Source: an uncultured Bacilli bacterium
GTDB lineage: Bacteria > Bacillota_I > Bacilli_A > RF39 > UBA660
Direction of reading: 5' to 3'
DNA length: 35,366 nucleotides
Assembly: GCA_910578855.1 (NCBI GenBank)
Contig: CAJTRV010000009.1
Coordinates: forward strand, 1-35,366
Below the pieces are notes generated by a model. That model was not told the DNA's origin and did not search any database. It saw nothing but the letters and a program-made list of their open reading frames with translations. Position 1 is the first letter of the stretch. Each line of letters opens with the position of its first letter. Of this stretch, positions 7,519 through 15,505 are shown in pieces. The position numbers and the translations under genes were made by a program.

Positions 7519-9471
7519 ATGTTTAAATTAGAATCAAAATATCAACCAGCTGGTGATCAACCGGAAGCAATTAAACAATTAGTTGATGGAATTAATAGAG
7601 GCGAGAAGCATCAGGTTTTACTAGGAGCCACCGGAACTGGTAAGACTTTTACAATCGCCAATGTGATTAAAGAAGTCAATAAACCAACTCTGGTTTTAGC
7701 TCATAATAAGACATTAGCTGGGCAATTATATGGTGAGCTTAAGGAGATTTTTCCCGAAAATCATGTTGAATATTTTGTTTCGTATTATGATTATTACCAA
7801 CCAGAGGCATATGTTGCAAAAACAGATACCTATATTGAAAAAGATGCGTCAATCAATGACGAAATTGATGAGTTACGCCATTCTGCAACTGCTGCACTGT
7901 TAAAATATCGTGATGTTATTGTAGTTGCTAGTGTATCTTGTATATATGGAATCGGAGAAGTAGAAGAATATAAAAAGAAAATGTTAAATTTATCACTTGG
8001 TGATCAAATTGACCGTGATGAAGTCATGACGAAATTAATTGATATGTTATACGAGCGAAATAATATGGATTTAAAACGTGGAACTTTCCGAGTTCGCGGT
8101 GATGTGTTAGAGATTATTCCCATTAGTCAACACGGAAAGGGAATTCGGGTCGAGTTTTTTGGCGATGAAATCGAGCGAATTGTGGAATTTGATACTTTAA
8201 CTGGAGCAGTTACTTTAGAAAAGAAGACGGTCAATATTTTTCCAGCTAGTCATTTTGTTACAAGCGAAGATAAACTACATTTAGCTGTCAAAAATATTAA
8301 ACAAGAATTGGAAGAACAACTTGAAAAATTCAAGAAAGAGAACAAATTACTAGAATATCAACGGTTAATGGAACGAACAAATTATGATATGGAAATGCTC
8401 TTGGAAACTGGGTTTTGTAGGGGTGTTGAAAATTATTCACGACATATTGCCTTACGTGGACCAGGCGAAACACCAACTACGTTGATGAACTTTTTTCCTG
8501 ATGATTTTTTACTAGTAATTGACGAGTCTCATGTTACGCTTCCACAAGTTCGGGGGATGTTTAATGGGGACCAAGCTCGTAAAAAAGTGTTGGTTGATTA
8601 TGGTTTTCGTTTGCCAAGCGCTATGGATAATCGTCCTCTTAAATTTGATGAATTTAATCGTATTTTGAATCAAGCAATTTATGTCTCTGCTACTCCAGGG
8701 GATTATGAAGTCGAACTTAGTAATCATCAAGTAGTCGAACAAATTATCCGCCCAACTGGGTTGTTAGATCCAACGATTGAAATCAAGCCAACAAAAGGAC
8801 AAATTGATGATTTGGTTGGGGAAATTAATCAAAGAAAAGAACGAAATGAACGTGTGCTAATTACGACCCTTACGATTCGCATGGCGGAAGAATTAACCAA
8901 ATATTTGAAAGATCTTGATATTAAAGTTGCCTACTTGCATTCTGAAATAAAGACTTTAGAACGAATGCGAATTATTCGTGATTTAAGACTTGGAAAGTAC
9001 GATGTTATTGTTGGAATTAACTTACTAAGAGAAGGAATTGATATTCCAGAAGTAAGTTTAATTGCTATTTTGGATGCTGATAAACAAGGATTTTTACGTA
9101 GTGAGCGAAGTTTAATTCAAACAATTGGACGTGCTGCTCGTAATGCGGAAGGTCATGTAATTATGTATGCCGATAAAATGAGCGAAGCGATGACTAATGC
9201 GATGAAAGAAACCAATCGTCGGCGCGAAATACAAAAGAAGTATAATCAAGATCACGGAATCACGCCTAAGACTATTATCAAAGAAATTCATGAAATAATT
9301 AGTAATAATAAGGAATTAGAGGAAAAAGAACCAATAAAAATGAGTAAACGGGAACGAATGCAATTAATGGTTTCCATTGAAAATGAAATGAAAGCGGCAG
9401 CAAAAAATTTAGATTTCGAACGTGCTATGGAATTGCGTGATGCACTATATGAATTAAAGACAGAAAAATAG
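7519..9471 (+). CDS. uvrB: excinuclease ABC subunit UvrB
   Basis: Damage-verification helicase of nucleotide excision repair: loaded by UvrA, it holds the damaged strand and recruits UvrC. The 650-aa length is normal. Visible motifs are Walker A GATGTGKT (36-43), the YYDYYQPEAYV damage-probing beta-hairpin, DESH as Walker B, the RGMFNGDQARK block, helicase motifs including GINLLREGIDIPEV and QTIGRAARN, and a C-terminal UVR domain (NLDFERAMELRD). AAGGAGG (7507-7513) sets the ATG at 7519; an ATG at 7495 lies upstream of it and is not used. uvrA, usually adjacent in Firmicutes, is not here. Confidence 0.97.
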   Translation: MFKLESKYQPAGDQPEAIKQLVDGINRGEKHQVLLGATGTGKTFTIANVIKEVNKPTLVLAHNKTLAGQLYGELKEIFPENHVEYFVSYYDYYQPEAYVAKTDTYIEKDASINDEIDELRHSATAALLKYRDVIVVASVSCIYGIGEVEEYKKKMLNLSLGDQIDRDEVMTKLIDMLYERNNMDLKRGTFRVRGDVLEIIPISQHGKGIRVEFFGDEIERIVEFDTLTGAVTLEKKTVNIFPASHFVTSEDKLHLAVKNIKQELEEQLEKFKKENKLLEYQRLMERTNYDMEMLLETGFCRGVENYSRHIALRGPGETPTTLMNFFPDDFLLVIDESHVTLPQVRGMFNGDQARKKVLVDYGFRLPSAMDNRPLKFDEFNRILNQAIYVSATPGDYEVELSNHQVVEQIIRPTGLLDPTIEIKPTKGQIDDLVGEINQRKERNERVLITTLTIRMAEELTKYLKDLDIKVAYLHSEIKTLERMRIIRDLRLGKYDVIVGINLLREGIDIPEVSLIAILDADKQGFLRSERSLIQTIGRAARNAEGHVIMYADKMSEAMTNAMKETNRRREIQKKYNQDHGITPKTIIKEIHEIISNNKELEEKEPIKMSKRERMQLMVSIENEMKAAAKNLDFERAMELRDALYELKTEK

Positions 9472-9660
9472 TAATATGATATAAATAGGAATCAATTATT
9501 GTTCCCATTTATAAGATCCATGTAATTTTAAATAACTCTTGAATCTATTTTTGGGTCTTGATGAATATCCTAATAGTAAAAGGATTGATCCAGAAATGAT
9601 ATACAAATTAAATAAATAAACATAGAAATATAAAGATTACTATTGTTGTTCTAAAAACGT

Positions 9661-9668
9661 GATATAAT
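9661..9668 (+). promoter_or_regulatory. extended -10 element upstream of yvlD-lgt-trxB
   Basis: TATAAT (9663-9668) is preceded by TGA, forming an extended -10, 22 bases before the yvlD ATG. No good -35 is present at 16-18 bases. Confidence 0.45.
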
Positions 9669-9690
9669 AAGATAAGTTGAGGGTGATAAT

Positions 9691-10122
9691 ATGAAGTTGA
9701 TGATATTAGATAAGACAACCAATAAAATACGAATGAATCGCTTTCTAGATTGGCTCATTTACATGATTGCCTATAGCATAGTACTATTAACTGTATGTTT
9801 ACTATTTCGAAAGACGATTATCATTGATGAACATTATTTTGGCCTATGGTTTTTTATTGCTACGGTCATTATTTACATTTTGAATAAAACCATTAAACCA
9901 GTTTTGATTTGGCTTACAATTCCTTTAACAGGAATGACATTAGGTCTTTTTTATCCTTTTATTAATGTCTTTATTTTAAATATTGTTGATTTCATTTTAG
10001 GGAATCATTTTGAACTCCATGGGTTATTTATGTCATTTATTGTCGCAGTCTTAATTTCAATAATGAATGCAATTATGGATACAATAGTAGTAGAACCATT
10101 ATTAAGGAGGTCAAAAAAATGA
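9691..10122 (+). CDS. YvlD-like integral membrane protein (phage holin family 4)
   Basis: A 143-aa protein with four hydrophobic segments (~20-40, 50-65, 72-100, 112-130). The conserved NKTIKPVLIWLTIPLTGMTLGLFYPFINVFILN stretch is the signature of the YvlD / Phage_holin_4_2 family. Despite the family name there is no phage context. In B. subtilis yvlD lies near hprK and lgt, and here it directly precedes lgt with a 4-base ATGA overlap, so the neighbourhood supports the call. Its role is unproven; related yvl genes are linked to envelope stress. hprK, usually between yvlD and lgt, is absent. Confidence 0.82.
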   Translation: MKLMILDKTTNKIRMNRFLDWLIYMIAYSIVLLTVCLLFRKTIIIDEHYFGLWFFIATVIIYILNKTIKPVLIWLTIPLTGMTLGLFYPFINVFILNIVDFILGNHFELHGLFMSFIVAVLISIMNAIMDTIVVEPLLRRSKK

Positions 10123-10916
10123 ATCCTGTTGCCTTTAGTTTGGGCCCCATTACAATTTATTGGTATTCCCTTCTTATTTTGACGGGCTTAATCATTGGGT
10201 CCATCATTGGTTTTATCGAAGCAAAGAAACATCAAATATCATTCGATTTTATGATCGATTTGTTATTTTATATGGTTCCACTCGCCATTATTTGTGCTAG
10301 AATCTATTTCGTAGCATTCCATTGGGATTATTATCACTTTAATCCGATAGAAATATTATATATCTGGGAAGGCGGACTTGCCATTCATGGTGCTATCTTA
10401 GGTGGTTTTGCCTTCCTATTATACTTTACGAGAAAACATCATGTAAATCCTCTTTTGTTAACTGATATTATTGTCATAAGTCTTATTCTGGGGCAATCCA
10501 TTGGTCGCTGGGGAAACTTTTTAAATAGTGAAGCCTTTGGACCTGCTACGACATTGTCGCATCTCCAATCACTCCAGATTCCGCAATTTGTTATTGATGG
10601 AATGTATATTGATGAAATTTATCATATACCAACATTTTTTTATGAATCAATTGCTTGTCTTTTTGGTTTTTTCATGTTATTACTATTCCGTCAACGAAAA
10701 CAATTAAAATTAGGCCAATTAACGAGTATATATTTAATTTGGTATGGCGTAATTCGTTTCTTTATTGAAGGTTTACGAACGGATAGTCTTATGCTAGGAA
10801 GTTTAAAAATAGCACAATTTGTCTCAATTATTATGATTGGGATTGGAATTATTCTTTGGATAAATGCAGTTAAAACGAAACGACTTTACCATAAGGAGGT
10901 AGCAAATGAAATTTAA
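10119..10916 (+). CDS. lgt: prolipoprotein diacylglyceryl transferase Lgt
   Basis: Transfers diacylglycerol from phosphatidylglycerol to the lipobox Cys of prelipoproteins at the outer face of the cytoplasmic membrane, the first step of lipoprotein maturation. The protein has 265 aa and about seven membrane segments. Diagnostic residues are visible: GGLAIHGAILGG with the essential His, and GQSIGRWGNFLNSEAFG with the essential Arg and Asn. A conserved glutamate patch follows (RFFIEGLRTDSL). AAGGAGG precedes the ATG. It overlaps yvlD by 4 bases and trxB by 11, so all three form one operon. Confidence 0.96.
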   Translation: MNPVAFSLGPITIYWYSLLILTGLIIGSIIGFIEAKKHQISFDFMIDLLFYMVPLAIICARIYFVAFHWDYYHFNPIEILYIWEGGLAIHGAILGGFAFLLYFTRKHHVNPLLLTDIIVISLILGQSIGRWGNFLNSEAFGPATTLSHLQSLQIPQFVIDGMYIDEIYHIPTFFYESIACLFGFFMLLLFRQRKQLKLGQLTSIYLIWYGVIRFFIEGLRTDSLMLGSLKIAQFVSIIMIGIGIILWINAVKTKRLYHKEVANEI

Positions 10917-11811
10917 TTATGATTGTATTATCATCGGTGCCGGTGTTGCTGGAATGACAGCTGCCATTTATTTAAAGAGGGCTGAACTAAATATCTGTAT
11001 CATCGAGAAGGCCGCTCCAGGTGGTCAAGTAAACAAGACCAGTGTGATTGATAATTATCCAGGTTTTGTCGGGGATGGACCAACTCTAGCAATGACGATG
11101 TTTCACCAAGTAAATCAATTAAACATTCCTTATTTATACGGTGATGTCCAAGATATTATCGCCCATGATCAGGGATACGAAGTTATTACGGATCAACAAC
11201 ACTATACAACTAAAAAAATAATTTTAGCGACTGGTCGAATTCCGAATAAATTAGGATTAGATTTAGAAGACAAACTAACCAATCATGGTATTAGTTGGTG
11301 TGCGATCTGTGACGGCCCATTATTTCGTGATAAGACAGTAGCCGTGGTTGGAAGTGGAAATAGTGCCCTTGAGGAAAGTCTTTATTTGGCTAGCATTTGT
11401 GATAAAGTAATTCTCCTTAATCGTAGTGAAAAATTTAAGGGCTCTAAGATGCTCGTCGATAAAATGAAAGCCCTTGATAACGTTGAAATATATTATGAAA
11501 CAGTCGTTAAACAATTACATGAGGCGAATGGAAAATTATCAGGTTTGACCGCCTTAAAAGATCGTGAAGTCTTTGATCTCAAAGTAGATGGCTTATTTAT
11601 ATATATTGGTTTTCAGCCCGAATATCAATATTTGAAATCATTATCGTTGGAAAAGGAAGATGGGTATCTTAAAGTTGATTCGATGATGCAAACTTCAATG
11701 CCGGGGATCTATGCTTGTGGAGATTTAATTAAAAAAGAATATTACCAAATTTCTACGGCTGTTGGCGAGGCTGCGATTGCCGCTTTGAGCATTGCTAAGG
11801 CCTTAGAATAG
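10906..11811 (+). CDS. trxB: thioredoxin reductase-like flavoprotein TrxB
   Basis: FAD enzyme that normally reduces thioredoxin with NADPH. The 301-aa protein has the FAD motif GAGVAG (11-16), redox centre WCAICDG (Cys132 and Cys135), a second Rossmann motif VVGSGNSA (~147-154), and IYACGD near the C-terminus. One feature is off: the NADPH-binding HRRxxxR motif of standard TrxB is replaced by NRSEKFK (172-178). It may therefore use NADH or another donor, or be a related family member. The start is fixed by AAGGAGGT (10893-10900). It is the last gene of yvlD-lgt-trxB, ending before a strong terminator. The neighbourhood matches Firmicute lgt...trxB...yvcK-whiA order. Confidence 0.9.
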   Translation: MKFNYDCIIIGAGVAGMTAAIYLKRAELNICIIEKAAPGGQVNKTSVIDNYPGFVGDGPTLAMTMFHQVNQLNIPYLYGDVQDIIAHDQGYEVITDQQHYTTKKIILATGRIPNKLGLDLEDKLTNHGISWCAICDGPLFRDKTVAVVGSGNSALEESLYLASICDKVILLNRSEKFKGSKMLVDKMKALDNVEIYYETVVKQLHEANGKLSGLTALKDREVFDLKVDGLFIYIGFQPEYQYLKSLSLEKEDGYLKVDSMMQTSMPGIYACGDLIKKEYYQISTAVGEAAIAALSIAKALE

Positions 11812-11859
11812 ATTTTTATCTCTTAAGAAATATAGAACTTGTAATTTATAAATATCATT

Positions 11860-11885
11860 GTTGTCATATAACTGACAACTTTTTT
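11860..11885 (+). terminator. terminator after trxB
   Basis: Perfect 7-bp stem GTTGTCA / TGACAAC (11860-11866, 11873-11879), 6-base loop, six T to 11885. Confidence 0.92.
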
Positions 11886-11942
11886 ATTACAATAAAAGAA
11901 TAATAGAAGTCCTAACATCAACCAAATGGTATTTTTTGAATA

Positions 11943-11988
11943 TGATATAATGATTATATAGATCTCTATCATGAAAGAATGATATAAT
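11943..11988 (+). promoter_or_regulatory. tandem extended -10 elements upstream of glmR
   Basis: Two TGATATAAT elements, at 11943-11951 and 11980-11988. The second is 22 bases before the glmR ATG. Neither has a recognisable -35, so both would rely on the TGn extension. Confidence 0.45.
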
Positions 11989-12009
11989 AAAAGAAAATGG
12001 AGTGATTTG

Positions 12010-12963
12010 ATGAAAAAAGAAAAAATTGTCGTTTTAGGTGGAGGAACTGGTATGTCAACACTATTACGAGGATTAAAACAATTTCCCTTGGATATTACAG
12101 CAGTAGTTTCTGTTTGTGATGATGGGAAAAGTACTGGACGATTACGTGAGGAATTTCATATGCCGGCCGTTGGGGATATCAGAAGAGTCTTAGTATCTCT
12201 TTCAGAAGTAGAGCCTTTGGTCGAAAAATTAGTCAATTATCGTTTTAAAACAACCAGCGACTTAAACGGCCATACAGTTGGAAATCTGCTCTTAACAGCG
12301 ATGAGTAATATTAATGGAAATATGTCTGATGGAATAGAAGCTCTTAGCAAAGTATTTAATCTCAAAGGCAAAGTACTTCCTCTCACGGAAGACAATGTTA
12401 TTTTAATGGGGACAATGACCGACGGACGAACGATTGAAGGCGAACATAAAATCACCCAGACCAAAGGAAATATTGCCAAAGTATTTTATAAAGAAGCACC
12501 AAAAATAAATCCCAAAGTGCTTGAAGAAATCAGAGAAGCAGATTTAATTATCTTTAGTATGGGAAGCCTTTATACGAGTATTATTCCTAATTTATTAGGG
12601 CCAGAACTCATTCAAGAGTTAGATCAGTGTCAGGCAAAATTAATGTATGTTAGCAATATGATGACCCAGCCAGGTGAAACAGATTCTTATACTGTTTCTG
12701 ATCACGTCAAAGTAATAAACTCCTATTTAGGAACACATAAAATAGATGTTGTTCTAGCCAATGATGGAATGATTAGTGAAGAACTGGTAGAAAAGTATTC
12801 TGATCTTGAACAAAAGGATCCTGTTCAACTAGATCGCAAGACTTTAGAAAAAATGAATGTTGAATTAATCACCGATAATTTTGTCATTGTTGAACCAGAT
12901 TCGCAATACTTAAGACACAATGTCGTGAAACTAGCCTTTCATATTTTTTCTTATTTACTATAG
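12010..12963 (+). CDS. glmR: GlmR/YvcK-family regulator
   Basis: YvcK proteins bind UDP-sugars and are needed for growth on gluconeogenic carbon; in B. subtilis GlmR stimulates GlmS and so supports wall precursor supply. The 317-aa product has the N-terminal nucleotide-binding GGGTGMSTLLRGLK, then SVCDDGKSTGRLR and PAVGDIRRVL, and later MGSLYTSIIPNLL, all diagnostic of the CofD-like fold. ATG 12010 follows GGAGTG with proper spacing; the TTG at 12007 is discarded. In most Firmicutes the order is rapZ(yvcJ)-yvcK-whiA; here rapZ is missing. The 12-base gap to whiA implies an operon. Confidence 0.94.
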   Translation: MKKEKIVVLGGGTGMSTLLRGLKQFPLDITAVVSVCDDGKSTGRLREEFHMPAVGDIRRVLVSLSEVEPLVEKLVNYRFKTTSDLNGHTVGNLLLTAMSNINGNMSDGIEALSKVFNLKGKVLPLTEDNVILMGTMTDGRTIEGEHKITQTKGNIAKVFYKEAPKINPKVLEEIREADLIIFSMGSLYTSIIPNLLGPELIQELDQCQAKLMYVSNMMTQPGETDSYTVSDHVKVINSYLGTHKIDVVLANDGMISEELVEKYSDLEQKDPVQLDRKTLEKMNVELITDNFVIVEPDSQYLRHNVVKLAFHIFSYLL

Positions 12964-12975
12964 AAGGAGGTAATT

Positions 12976-13908
12976 ATGTCTTTTACCAGTACCGTGAAAA
13001 ATGAAATTAGTAGTAGTATTACCAATGAAACCAATCATGTCTCTGAATTATCGGCTTTGGTGAAGACGATTGGAACGATCAAAGATCATGCTTTATTGCT
13101 TACCACTGAAAATGTTAGTGTTGCCAATCACTTGTATCAATTATTAAAAGAAGTTTATGATATATATGCTAGAATTACTGTACGAAATGGTTATAATTTC
13201 AATAAAAATTATATTTATATGTTAGAAATCAACCAACGGGTTTCCTTTCTACTTAATGATTTGGCAATTATGGACCAACACCAAGTATTACCTTATCCGA
13301 AAGAATATATCATTGCTGATGATGATCTCATTCGGGCTTATTTAAAAGGTGTTTTTTTAGGAATCGGTAGTGTTAACGATCCTAGTACATCACGCTATCA
13401 TTTAGAATTCTTGGTCGATACGGAAGAATATGCCAATTTCATTGCCTCATTATTAAATCGCTACCACTTTAATAGTAAGGTATTAAAGCGAGAAAATAAA
13501 TATATGATCTATATGAAAGAAGCGGAAAAAATTAGTGATTTTTTACGTCTTATTCAAGCCAATCAAGCGGTATTGTACTATGAAAATATTCGAATTTATC
13601 GCGAACAAAAAAACATGGCTAATCGTCTTAATAATTGTGAGCAGGCCAATGTCGACAAATCGATTCAAACAGCTGCGAACTTAATTCATGATATTACGTT
13701 ATTAGAAGAAGTTGGCGCTTTGGAACTATTGGACGAAAAGGTTTATGAGGTAGCAATTTATCGTCGCCGTTATCCTGAAGCTTCTTTAGGAGAACTCAGT
13801 AAGATTATCAGTATCGAAACGGGAAGTGCTATTACCAAATCTGGGCTTCATCATCGACTTAATAAAATTAAAGATATGGCTCATCGAATTCGGGAAAAGC
13901 AAGAATGA
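12976..13908 (+). CDS. whiA: DNA-binding protein WhiA
   Basis: WhiA combines a LAGLIDADG-homing-endonuclease-like fold without nuclease function and a C-terminal helix-turn-helix. In Bacillus it affects chromosome segregation and division; in Streptomyces it controls sporulation septation. The 310-aa length is normal. The N-terminus (SFTSTVKNEISS) and C-terminal HTH region (YPEASLGELSKII... ITKSGLHHRLNKI) match the family. AAGGAGG sits seven bases before the ATG. It is translated from the glmR transcript, and a strong symmetrical hairpin follows. Confidence 0.95.
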   Translation: MSFTSTVKNEISSSITNETNHVSELSALVKTIGTIKDHALLLTTENVSVANHLYQLLKEVYDIYARITVRNGYNFNKNYIYMLEINQRVSFLLNDLAIMDQHQVLPYPKEYIIADDDLIRAYLKGVFLGIGSVNDPSTSRYHLEFLVDTEEYANFIASLLNRYHFNSKVLKRENKYMIYMKEAEKISDFLRLIQANQAVLYYENIRIYREQKNMANRLNNCEQANVDKSIQTAANLIHDITLLEEVGALELLDEKVYEVAIYRRRYPEASLGELSKIISIETGSAITKSGLHHRLNKIKDMAHRIREKQE

Positions 13909-13951
13909 AAAAAATCTATAGTAGATTGGATTATAAAAAATAGATATTGTT

Positions 13952-13985
13952 AAAAAATCTCAAGTGATAAAAATTGAGATTTTTT
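13952..13985. terminator. strong symmetrical terminator after whiA
   Basis: Perfect 12-bp inverted repeat AAAAAATCTCAA / TTGAGATTTTTT (13952-13963, 13974-13985) with a 10-base loop. A-run and T-run flank it, so it could work on both strands. Confidence 0.92.
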
Positions 13986-14018
13986 AATAAGAAAGCAATT
14001 GATCACTTCAATCTAACA

Positions 14019-14048
14019 TGGACAAAAGAGTAGTAAATATAGTATAAT
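14019..14048 (+). promoter_or_regulatory. promoter of the GdpP-like-rplI-dnaB operon
   Basis: TGGACA (14019-14024, 5/6), 18-base spacer, TATAAT (14043-14048, 6/6). The -10 overlaps an upstream ATG at 14047, so translation must start further on. Confidence 0.7.
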
Positions 14049-14064
14049 GGACCTAGGTGATGTT

Positions 14065-15048
14065 ATGACGGAAATGTATAAAGATTTGACAAAATTGATT
14101 AAAGAACATAATCATATTTTTATTATGGCCCACAAAAATATCGACCTTGATGGTTTAGGGTCGGCCATTTGTCTTTATACTATTATAAAGTCTTTTAAAA
14201 AAGATTGTTATGTCATGCTAAATGAACATGAAAAAAATACGTCAATTGTCAAAGCATTAGCGAATTTAAAAGAAACAAACATTACGATTGATTTTGTTAG
14301 TCATACCAATTATGCATCTTATGTTGCGTCTGATTCGATGGTGATTGTATTAGATACTCATAAGCGTAATATGGTAGAATGTCCTACTTTATTGGATCGA
14401 GTAAATGATATTGTCGTCATGGATCATCATGTAAAAAGTGGTGATACCATTGATCATACGGTTTTATCATATGTTCAAGCAAATTTATCGAGTATGAATG
14501 AACTAATGGTTGGTTATTTGCGCTATTTAAATAAAGAGGTAGATGCCACCATTGCGACTATTATGTTGGCAGGTATCGAAATTGATACCAATGCCTTTAA
14601 CATTAAAACATCAATTACTACTTATGAAGCTGCTGCTATATTAGCGCGGATGGGAGCTGATAACATTGTTAAACAAGAATTACTCCAAGAAAATAAAGAA
14701 GTTTATATCAAGCGCCAACAGTTAATTTTGAATAGTTTTCACTATGGCGATAATTTTGAAATCTGTGTATTAGATGATCATATATATGAGCGAAAAGATT
14801 TGGCCCTTGTATCGGAGACATTATTAAAATTTGAGGATGTTGAAGCTTCTTTTACGATTGGAAAAACAGGTCCATATAAAGTTGGCATTAGTGCCCGATC
14901 TTTGGGGCGGGTAAATGTGGAAAAGTACATGGCCTTACTTGGTGGTGGTGGGCACTTTACAGATGCCGCTGTCCAATTGATTGAAACGGATGTCGAACAA
15001 GTGAAAGAATTATTATTAAATACAATTAAAGAAGGAGGAAAGCAATGA
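14065..15048 (+). CDS. GdpP-like DHH-DHHA1 phosphodiesterase, lacking sensor domains
   Basis: The 327-aa protein has all DHH phosphodiesterase metal motifs: HKNIDLDGLGSA (His23, Asp27, Asp29), DTH (97-99), DHH (120-122), IEIDTNAF (Asp174), and DHHA1 GGGGH (293-297). The DTH motif and the locus upstream of rplI and the replicative helicase point to GdpP, the c-di-AMP phosphodiesterase. GdpP is normally ~650 aa with two membrane helices, a PAS and a degenerate GGDEF domain; all are missing, so this would be soluble. It could instead be a nanoRNase/pAp phosphatase (NrnA-like) or a DhhP-type enzyme. Start 14065 follows AGGTGAT; the 14047 ATG lies in the promoter. ATGA overlap with rplI. Confidence 0.82.
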   Translation: MTEMYKDLTKLIKEHNHIFIMAHKNIDLDGLGSAICLYTIIKSFKKDCYVMLNEHEKNTSIVKALANLKETNITIDFVSHTNYASYVASDSMVIVLDTHKRNMVECPTLLDRVNDIVVMDHHVKSGDTIDHTVLSYVQANLSSMNELMVGYLRYLNKEVDATIATIMLAGIEIDTNAFNIKTSITTYEAAAILARMGADNIVKQELLQENKEVYIKRQQLILNSFHYGDNFEICVLDDHIYERKDLALVSETLLKFEDVEASFTIGKTGPYKVGISARSLGRVNVEKYMALLGGGGHFTDAAVQLIETDVEQVKELLLNTIKEGGKQ

Positions 15049-15488
15049 AAGTAATATTTATCAAAGATTTAAAAAATCAGGGAAAAAAAGGAGAAGTAAA
15101 AGAAGTCAAAGATGGTTATGGAATGAATTTTCTAATTAAAAATGGTTATGCCATTCGGGCAACTGATGGTAGTATTCAAAAACTACAAATTCAAAATGAA
15201 CAAACAGCTCTAGAAGAACATCTCCTAATTCAGGAAAAGTTGCTTGAAAAAGAACAATTAGAAAAAGAACAATTAACCTTTTCCGTAAAAACGGGAAAAG
15301 ATGGAAAAGTATTTGGAACCATCACAACAAAACAGATTAAAACTAAGTTAGAACAACTTGGCTATCAGATCGATAAAAAGGCGATTCATCTTGATCATGT
15401 GATTGCTTCGCTCGGTGTACACAATGTTGAACTAGAGTTACATAAAAAAGTAATCGCTACTATCAAAATTCATGTAATTGCCAACTAA
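15045..15488 (+). CDS. rplI: large ribosomal subunit protein bL9
   Basis: bL9 binds 23S rRNA near the L1 stalk base and helps keep reading frame. The product is 147 aa, the usual size. Its N-terminal domain (MKVIFIKDLKNQGKKGEVKEV, then DGYGMNFLI) is diagnostic. A charged connecting helix and a C-terminal domain with GKVFGTITTKQI follow. The start overlaps the previous stop (ATGA) after GGAGGA. The gene order GdpP-rplI-dnaB is conserved in Firmicutes. Confidence 0.97.
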   Translation: MKVIFIKDLKNQGKKGEVKEVKDGYGMNFLIKNGYAIRATDGSIQKLQIQNEQTALEEHLLIQEKLLEKEQLEKEQLTFSVKTGKDGKVFGTITTKQIKTKLEQLGYQIDKKAIHLDHVIASLGVHNVELELHKKVIATIKIHVIAN

Positions 15489-15505
15489 AAGCGGAGGAAT
15501 GAAAT

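Noticed and set aside
9691..10122. Prophage holin
   Set aside because: The family name includes holin, but the neighbours are housekeeping genes and the sequence fits chromosomal YvlD.
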